10,336 nucleotides of DNA from Candidatus Aminicenantota bacterium (GTDB lineage Bacteria > Acidobacteriota > Aminicenantia > UBA2199): NCBI GenBank assembly GCA_023137075.1, contig JAGLQA010000355.1:1-10336 (forward strand), read 5' to 3'. Below the pieces are notes generated by a model. That model ran no database searches and had not been told where the DNA came from. It saw only the letters and a list, made by a program, of their open reading frames with translations. The position numbers and the translations under genes are program-made. The first letter of the stretch is position 1; each line of letters opens with the position of its first letter. Below are positions 6,297-10,336 of this stretch, piece by piece.

Positions 6297-7409
6297 TCAG
6301 CGGCTGCCGGTTCCCGGGTACCCCGCCTTGACAAGATCCGTGACGGACGCAAAGGGCCGCGGCGGCTTCAGGTAACGCCCGAGAAACGTGTAAATCTTGA
6401 GCCTGACCTTCTTGGCCAATTGTGTATCCATGCGGTCAAAACTGTGCCCCCCGGGGGCCTTTTGGAATATTTCGTATTCAAATTTTTTGCCGTAGGCTTT
6501 GAGAGATTTAATCAAATGCTCCACTTCCAGGACATTCACATCATCATCCGACGTGTTCGTGTGAATCAGAAGGGGCGTTTTGAGCTTTTCCGCATTCCAG
6601 GCCGGGGAACGGCGGCGGTACTCTTCCACATTCTCGTGGACTGTCTTGCCGATATGATAGGAAGCCGAATACAGGGCCCGGTAACCATCGGGCATGTAGC
6701 CCATGCGGGCCACTAAGTCACTGACCGGCACACCGGCAAATGCCACTTTGTAATTTTGCGGGTAATTAAAAATATTCATTAATGCGATTAAACCGCCGTG
6801 ACTCCAGCCAAGAATACCGGCCCTATCTTTATCGATGAATTCGTAGTTGTCCAGCATATACTGCCTGGCAGCATTCACATCATCCACTTCAAGCCCGCCG
6901 TAATCGATGAGTTCATATATTTTCCTGCCGTACCCGGTGCTGCCCCGGTATTCGGGGGCTATTACGATATACCCCTGGGCCATTAATTCCCGGATAATGT
7001 GGATATAATAGGTGGTGAAATTACTATGAACGCCGCCGTGGGGAAATACAAGCAGCGGGTAATTTTTTGTATAGTCGATTTTTTTGGGTATAAAAACATA
7101 GGAGTAAAATTTAATCGGGTTATTTGCCCCCATGGCCGTGGGATTTTTTACTTGCCGCGGCGGGGGGGCCACATGGCGCACTTTATCGATATAGGCGATA
7201 TCGCCTGCCTTATGGTACCACAGCACATCATCGACGCTTTTCTCCAATATATCCAGACGATGCCGCAGGTTCTCGAATCGTCTTTTAAGCAGTTTATATG
7301 CCTCGCTTTCTTTGCCGTCTGCCCATGCGGGTACGGATAATGCGAAAAATAGGGTAAACATTAAGATGCCCAGGAGAGTAAAGGAAGTAATATTTTTTTT
7401 GTGACTCAT
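6297..7409 (-). CDS. Secreted S9-family (prolyl oligopeptidase-like) serine hydrolase
   Basis: This 370-residue protein carries a Sec signal peptide (basic MSHKKN, a hydrophobic core at about 10-25, predicted cleavage after VPAWA at residue 30). A short charged segment at 34-62 is likely helical or coiled coil. An alpha/beta-hydrolase domain of the S9 peptidase type follows: HGG oxyanion-side motif in VFPHGGVHSN, EYRGSTGYGR, the nucleophile elbow GWSHGG with Ser203, acid residue Asp288 in TSDDDV, and His322 in GGHSF. The triad is complete. Classical prolyl oligopeptidases and DPP4 have a large N-terminal beta-propeller that limits substrate size. Here there is no room for one, so the substrate could be a small peptide or an ester. 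It is the first gene of the minus-strand pair, with its own promoter and GGAGG at 7416-7420. Linkage to the PLP enzyme suggests related exported functions. Confidence 0.87.
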   Translation of the reverse strand: MSHKKNITSFTLLGILMFTLFFALSVPAWADGKESEAYKLLKRRFENLRHRLDILEKSVDDVLWYHKAGDIAYIDKVRHVAPPPRQVKNPTAMGANNPIKFYSYVFIPKKIDYTKNYPLLVFPHGGVHSNFTTYYIHIIRELMAQGYIVIAPEYRGSTGYGRKIYELIDYGGLEVDDVNAARQYMLDNYEFIDKDRAGILGWSHGGLIALMNIFNYPQNYKVAFAGVPVSDLVARMGYMPDGYRALYSASYHIGKTVHENVEEYRRRSPAWNAEKLKTPLLIHTNTSDDDVNVLEVEHLIKSLKAYGKKFEYEIFQKAPGGHSFDRMDTQLAKKVRLKIYTFLGRYLKPPRPFASVTDLVKAGYPGTGSR

Positions 7410-7415
7410 TGTCGG

Positions 7416-7420
7416 CCTCC
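7416..7420 (-). promoter_or_regulatory. Ribosome binding site of the S9 hydrolase gene
   Basis: Minus-strand GGAGG followed by a 6-nt spacer (CCGACA) and ATG at 7409. It fixes the start that gives a complete Sec signal peptide. Confidence 0.8.
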
Positions 7421-7448
7421 AATGAATTGGTGAAATAACTAAAGTATT

Positions 7449-7477
7449 ACTATACCCTTTTTTTCAACAAAATTCAA
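7449..7477 (-). promoter_or_regulatory. Predicted sigma70-type promoter of the S9 hydrolase/PLP enzyme pair
   Basis: On the minus strand, TTGAAT (7477-7472) and TATAGT (7454-7449) are separated by 17 nt. The expected start is near 7442, leaving a leader of about 33 nt that includes GGAGG. An 18-bp palindrome (7468-7485) covers the -35. No equally good promoter is visible in the 35-nt gap before the second gene, so the two genes are probably co-transcribed. Confidence 0.65.
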
Positions 7478-7485
7478 GAATTTTG
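7468..7485. promoter_or_regulatory. Palindromic candidate operator in the divergent promoter region
   Basis: CAAAATTC (7468-7475), two A, then GAATTTTG (7478-7485): a perfect 8-2-8 inverted repeat. It overlaps the -35 of the minus-strand promoter and ends 28 nt before the radC -35. It lies upstream of both predicted transcription starts, so it should act as DNA rather than RNA. A dimeric repressor bound here would block the minus-strand promoter. The surrounding AT-rich sequence makes chance palindromes more likely. Confidence 0.4.
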
Positions 7486-7513
7486 AAAATAAATTTCCAG
7501 GGTGAAACAGGGG

Positions 7514-7542
7514 TTGACAAATTCCTCTTTTTTGGTTAAAAC
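7514..7542 (+). promoter_or_regulatory. Predicted promoter of radC
   Basis: A perfect -35 TTGACA at 7514-7519, a 17-nt spacer and a weaker -10 TAAAAC at 7537-7542 (four of six). Transcription would begin near 7549, giving a leader of about 110 nt. The leader can form two short hairpins: CGGCCC 7556-7561 with GGGCCG 7573-7578, and GCCTG 7585-7589 with CAGGC 7599-7603. It does not match any riboswitch class I can recall. Confidence 0.5.
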
Positions 7543-7659
7543 TGTATCCGGAAAGCGGCCCAATCGGATGAGGGGCCGGCATAAGCCTGCAAGAGAGTCA
7601 GGCGGGTAAAGAATAACGAATCATGTAACCCTGATCGAAAAAATGGAGTGTTATAAAAA

Positions 7660-8331
7660 ATGAAAAAACTAATGAAAGACATTCCCGAAAGTGACCGGCC
7701 CCGGGAAAAGATGATCAAAAAGGGCCCACAAGTCCTTTCCAACCTGGAATTGGCGGCAGTTATCGTGGGCAGTGGGAACCCAAGAAGGGATGTCCTGGAG
7801 ATAGCCCGGGATCTGAAAAAACTCTGGGAAAAAGAGTTCGACAACCTGACTATCGAGAAACTGGAACGTATCAACGGCGTCGCCAAATCCCTGGCCTGCC
7901 GCATCATTGCCGCCATAGAACTATCGAAACGGTTCCTGGTTAAGGAAGAAATCAAGTTGGACAGCGCGAAGAGTGTGGTCAGCCTGGTGGAAGAGCTGCG
8001 CGACAAAAAACAGGAATATTTTTTAACTTTTACCATCGATGGCGCCAACAACCTCATCCGAAAACGAACGGTGTTTATCGGAACCTTGAACCAATCGCTG
8101 GTTCATCCCCGCGAAGTTTTTGCCGACGCGGTTGCCGACCGGGCTGCCGGTATCATACTGCTGCATAACCATCCCTCGGGGAAAATCGAACCCAGTAAAG
8201 AAGATTTTATCCTGACCCAGCGGCTGTTAGAGGCCGGAAGAATCATGGGCATCGAAGTTATGGACCATATTATAGTCGGTAAAAAAAACCACTTTAGTTT
8301 CCAAAAAAAAGGAATACTGAAGAACTTATGA
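7660..8331 (+). CDS. radC: RadC family protein (JAMM/MPN+ domain, UPF0758)
   Basis: The 223-residue protein has the standard RadC layout. The N-terminus (PESDRPREKMIKKGPQVLSNLEL) leads into a helix-hairpin-helix region around RINGVAKSLACRIIAAIEL (about 70-90). The C-terminal JAMM domain has the metal signature H-x-H-x7-S-x2-D: His169, His171, Ser179 and Asp182 within HNHPSGKIEPSKED. Family hallmarks GTLNQSLVHPREVF and MDHIIVG are intact. RadC was once assigned to DNA repair, but that assignment has been withdrawn and its real role is uncertain; related proteins occur on mobile elements. Length is normal. GGAG at 7645-7648 is 11 nt before the ATG, longer than the 6 nt seen elsewhere here; the next ATG (7672) would be 23 nt away and is less likely. 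Two A-runs near the 3' end (8281-8288 and 8303-8310) leave the frame intact. The TGA stop is part of the next gene's predicted promoter. Confidence 0.95.
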   Translation: MKKLMKDIPESDRPREKMIKKGPQVLSNLELAAVIVGSGNPRRDVLEIARDLKKLWEKEFDNLTIEKLERINGVAKSLACRIIAAIELSKRFLVKEEIKLDSAKSVVSLVEELRDKKQEYFLTFTIDGANNLIRKRTVFIGTLNQSLVHPREVFADAVADRAAGIILLHNHPSGKIEPSKEDFILTQRLLEAGRIMGIEVMDHIIVGKKNHFSFQKKGILKNL

Positions 8332-8337
8332 TATAAT
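8329..8337 (+). promoter_or_regulatory. Extended -10 promoter overlapping the radC stop codon
   Basis: TGATATAAT at 8329-8337 is a perfect extended -10 whose TGA is the radC stop codon. No convincing -35 lies 16-18 nt upstream, as is common for extended -10 promoters. The predicted start falls at about 8343-8345, on the ATG of the next gene, so the transcript would be leaderless; no Shine-Dalgarno motif is present. Confidence 0.5.
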
Positions 8338-8342
8338 GATAT

Positions 8343-10336
8343 ATGAAATATCTATGGCAACTAACAATTGTATGTACGTTTATTCTAAGTAACTTCCTGT
8401 GGGCCGCCGCGCCGGCGGAAAAATCCGTTAAGCCCTTAAAAATTAAGCAAAAGCCCAGGGTGGACGGCAAATTGTCCGAACCGGAATGGGGGCAGGCGAA
8501 AATTGCCGGCGATTTCCTGCAGTTCGAACCCCACAAAGGTGAGCCCGCTGTTTTTAAAACGGAAATACGTGTGCTTTACACAGAGAGCCATCTCTATTTA
8601 GGTATCGACTGCCGCGACCCGGAACCGGGGAAAATTATTGCCCGGCTGACCAAACGGGACAGCGACTTGACGAATGATGATGCCATCGGCATCGGTCTGG
8701 ATACTTTCTTAGACCGCCGCACAGCTTATTATTTTTTCACCAATCCCTTAGGCACCCAGACGGACGGCCGCCTTTCCGACAACGGCAGAACCAGCGATGC
8801 AACCTGGGATGGCGAATGGCAATCCGCTGCCGTTATCACATCATCCGGCTGGAGCGCGGAAATCGCGGTCCCCTTTTCGATTCTTAAATTCCGTCCCGGG
8901 AAGGATCGTACCTGGGGGCTTGGTTTTATTCGTTCCATCCCCCGCAAATTAGAAAAAAATACCTGGACCGGCCCCATGGAAGCATATACCCGGGTCTCCC
9001 AATTCGGAATCCTCAGGGGATTGGAATTGAAAAAATCCGAAAAAAAATTCATGGTGATTCCTCATGTTATCACGAAGGTGCAGCAGGATGAAAAAACGGA
9101 GCTGTCTACGGGAGTCGACGTGCGCTACGCGATTTCCCAATCCCTATCCGCGAATCTAACCGCAAACCCCGATTTTGCCACGATTGAAGCGGACCAGGAA
9201 CAGATCAACCTGACCCGCTTCGAATTACGGTTGGCCGAAAAACGGAATTTTTTCTTAGAGGGGTCTGAAATCTACAGCCAGCGCATACGGTTGTTTTATT
9301 CCCGCCGGATTGCCGATATCCACGGCGGGGTGAAGTTGTACGGAAAAAAAGGGGGGTATGAATTTGCTGCCATGACGGTGCAGAGTAAGGCGGATGATGA
9401 GCCGAATATCGATTCCGCCAATTATTCGATCTTCCGCTTGCGCAAGGATATTTTTAAATCCTCCACCATCGGTTTCCTGGCCGCCAATAAAATGGTGGGA
9501 AGCAGAAGTTTCGGCAGTGTCGGCTTAGACCTGGTCCACTTTTTTTCGGAAAAGGTCAACCTAACCGGGCAATTAGCCCTGAGTTACGGGGACTATTCAA
9601 AAGAAAATCTCGCCTTATTTCTTCGACCCAGTTACGATTCCTCTACCTTTCATATTCATCTCCGTTATACCCAGTTGGGCGAAAATTTTGCCGACAATGC
9701 CAATAATGTGGGATTTATTCGTGACGACGACCGCCATGAGCTTGATTCAGCCGTTGAAAAAACCTGGTGGCTCAAAAAACACGGCATCGACCGGACTGCC
9801 TACAGCTCCAACTACAATATTTACTGGAGTAAAAAAGGTGTGCTGCGCAGTTGGCAGATCGATCAGGAATTTAACTTAGATCTCACCAATAAATTCTCCT
9901 TTGAAATCGAATATACGAAGGAATTCAAACTCTACGAAAAAGAGTTTAACAATCACCGGGCAGAGTTCAGCCTGGGCTATAATACCCGTGAGTGGCAATC
10001 CGTCAGGATGCAGTATGAATTCGGGCGTAATTTTGATCTGGACTTTAAACTTTACGGGGTGGCATTTAATTTCAAGCTGCTGAAAAGTCTTTCCCTGGAA
10101 TATGAATTGGACCGGCTTTTCCTCGACCCGGATCCTGAGAATGAGAGCACCTACCTGCACGTAGTGCGCCTGACCAACTATTTTACCCGGGATCTTTATT
10201 TTAAATTTTTTTACCAGACCAACACGGCCATTACCAAAAGCAACATACAGGCTTTATTCGTATACCGGTTCCAACCGCCTTTCGGCACCATCCAGTTTGC
10301 CTACCAGAAAGGCACCGCCCGTTTCGGAGAAGCCGG
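8343..10336 (+). CDS. CBM9-like/DUF5916-type outer-membrane beta-barrel protein (3' end beyond the window)
   Basis: The frame stays open from ATG 8343 to the window edge: 664 full codons plus two bases. A Sec signal peptide (MKYLWQLTIV plus hydrophobic core, cleavage near WAAA at 20-23) leads the protein. Residues about 33-210 form a CBM9-like, DOMON-type beta-sandwich: the start PRVDGKLSEPEW and the inner DDAIGIGLDTF and GWSAEIAVPFSIL segments are typical. From about 225 on come alternating strands with family hallmarks NPDFATIEADQEQINLT (275-291), EKRNFFLEG (299-307) and LFYSRRI (317-323), as in DUF5916-type surface proteins. Many aromatic-rich strands fit an outer-membrane barrel. The last codons resemble the near-terminal region of such proteins, so probably only a short tail is missing. 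CBM9 similarity suggests, but does not prove, glycan binding. It begins 11 nt after radC without a Shine-Dalgarno motif. An A7G6 run lies at 9344-9356. Confidence 0.87.
   Translation, partial: MKYLWQLTIVCTFILSNFLWAAAPAEKSVKPLKIKQKPRVDGKLSEPEWGQAKIAGDFLQFEPHKGEPAVFKTEIRVLYTESHLYLGIDCRDPEPGKIIARLTKRDSDLTNDDAIGIGLDTFLDRRTAYYFFTNPLGTQTDGRLSDNGRTSDATWDGEWQSAAVITSSGWSAEIAVPFSILKFRPGKDRTWGLGFIRSIPRKLEKNTWTGPMEAYTRVSQFGILRGLELKKSEKKFMVIPHVITKVQQDEKTELSTGVDVRYAISQSLSANLTANPDFATIEADQEQINLTRFELRLAEKRNFFLEGSEIYSQRIRLFYSRRIADIHGGVKLYGKKGGYEFAAMTVQSKADDEPNIDSANYSIFRLRKDIFKSSTIGFLAANKMVGSRSFGSVGLDLVHFFSEKVNLTGQLALSYGDYSKENLALFLRPSYDSSTFHIHLRYTQLGENFADNANNVGFIRDDDRHELDSAVEKTWWLKKHGIDRTAYSSNYNIYWSKKGVLRSWQIDQEFNLDLTNKFSFEIEYTKEFKLYEKEFNNHRAEFSLGYNTREWQSVRMQYEFGRNFDLDFKLYGVAFNFKLLKSLSLEYELDRLFLDPDPENESTYLHVVRLTNYFTRDLYFKFFYQTNTAITKSNIQALFVYRFQPPFGTIQFAYQKGTARFGEA

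Noticed and set aside
7568..7609. 13-codon frame in the radC leader as a regulatory leader peptide
   Set aside because: It has no ribosome binding site and no run of regulatory codons, and a frame this short is expected by chance.
7549..7659. Known riboswitch (c-di-GMP, cobalamin, TPP, SAM, fluoride) in the radC leader
   Set aside because: None of the conserved core strings that I know for these classes is present.
9344..9359. Programmed -1 frameshift at the A7 run in the barrel gene
   Set aside because: The zero frame continues with full family hallmarks on both sides, and the shifted product would end at once. No stimulatory stem is evident.
1..10336. Mobile element, CRISPR array, tRNA or toxin-antitoxin pair
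   Set aside because: No transposase or integrase motifs, spaced repeats, tRNA-like cloverleaf or paired small overlapping genes were seen. RadC-like proteins occur on mobile elements, but this copy has ordinary neighbours.

Overview
The window comes from a bacterial chromosome at moderate GC. It looks like a Gram-negative (diderm) bacterium: there is a predicted outer-membrane beta-barrel protein with an N-terminal CBM9-like domain, a Tat-exported enzyme, a Sec-exported hydrolase and a likely lipoprotein. The gene content (free-standing S9 hydrolase, Tat class V aminotransferase, CBM9/DUF5916-type surface protein, lysine-rich TPR lipoprotein) resembles Acidobacteriota/Aminicenantes-like or Bacteroidota-like lineages. 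That placement is a guess; no marker in the window settles it. I see no phage, transposon, CRISPR, rRNA or tRNA.

Layout. (1) Bases 1-3473, plus strand: fabD (malonyl-CoA:ACP transacylase), ftsH (membrane AAA+ zinc protease) and a small unrecognised protein. (2) Bases 3505-4829, plus strand: a TPR lipoprotein with its own strong sigma70-like promoter. (3) Bases 4830-4983: a convergent intergenic region with a perfect 12-bp inverted repeat. (4) Bases 4984-7409, minus strand: a two-gene unit, an exported S9-family serine hydrolase followed by a Tat-exported PLP-dependent class V aminotransferase-fold enzyme. (5) Bases 7410-7659: a divergent control region with one promoter for each direction and an 18-bp palindrome over the minus-strand -35. 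(6) Bases 7660-10336, plus strand: radC, then a CBM9-like/DUF5916-type beta-barrel gene that runs off the right edge with its frame still open.

Working together. fabD and ftsH are housekeeping genes (fatty-acid supply; membrane protein quality control). The minus-strand pair suggests a small periplasmic peptide or amino-acid processing unit, but its substrate cannot be read from the sequence. Initiation signals are mixed. Five genes have a Shine-Dalgarno motif exactly 6 nt before the start and radC has one 11 nt before it. The other two genes (starts 3129 and 8343) have none; instead a perfect TATAAT ends 5-6 nt before the ATG, which predicts leaderless transcripts. I found no clear new defence or mobile system. 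The points most worth checking are the leaderless starts, the divergent palindrome, the exported enzyme pair, and a short N-terminal motif shared by FtsH and the small protein next to it.
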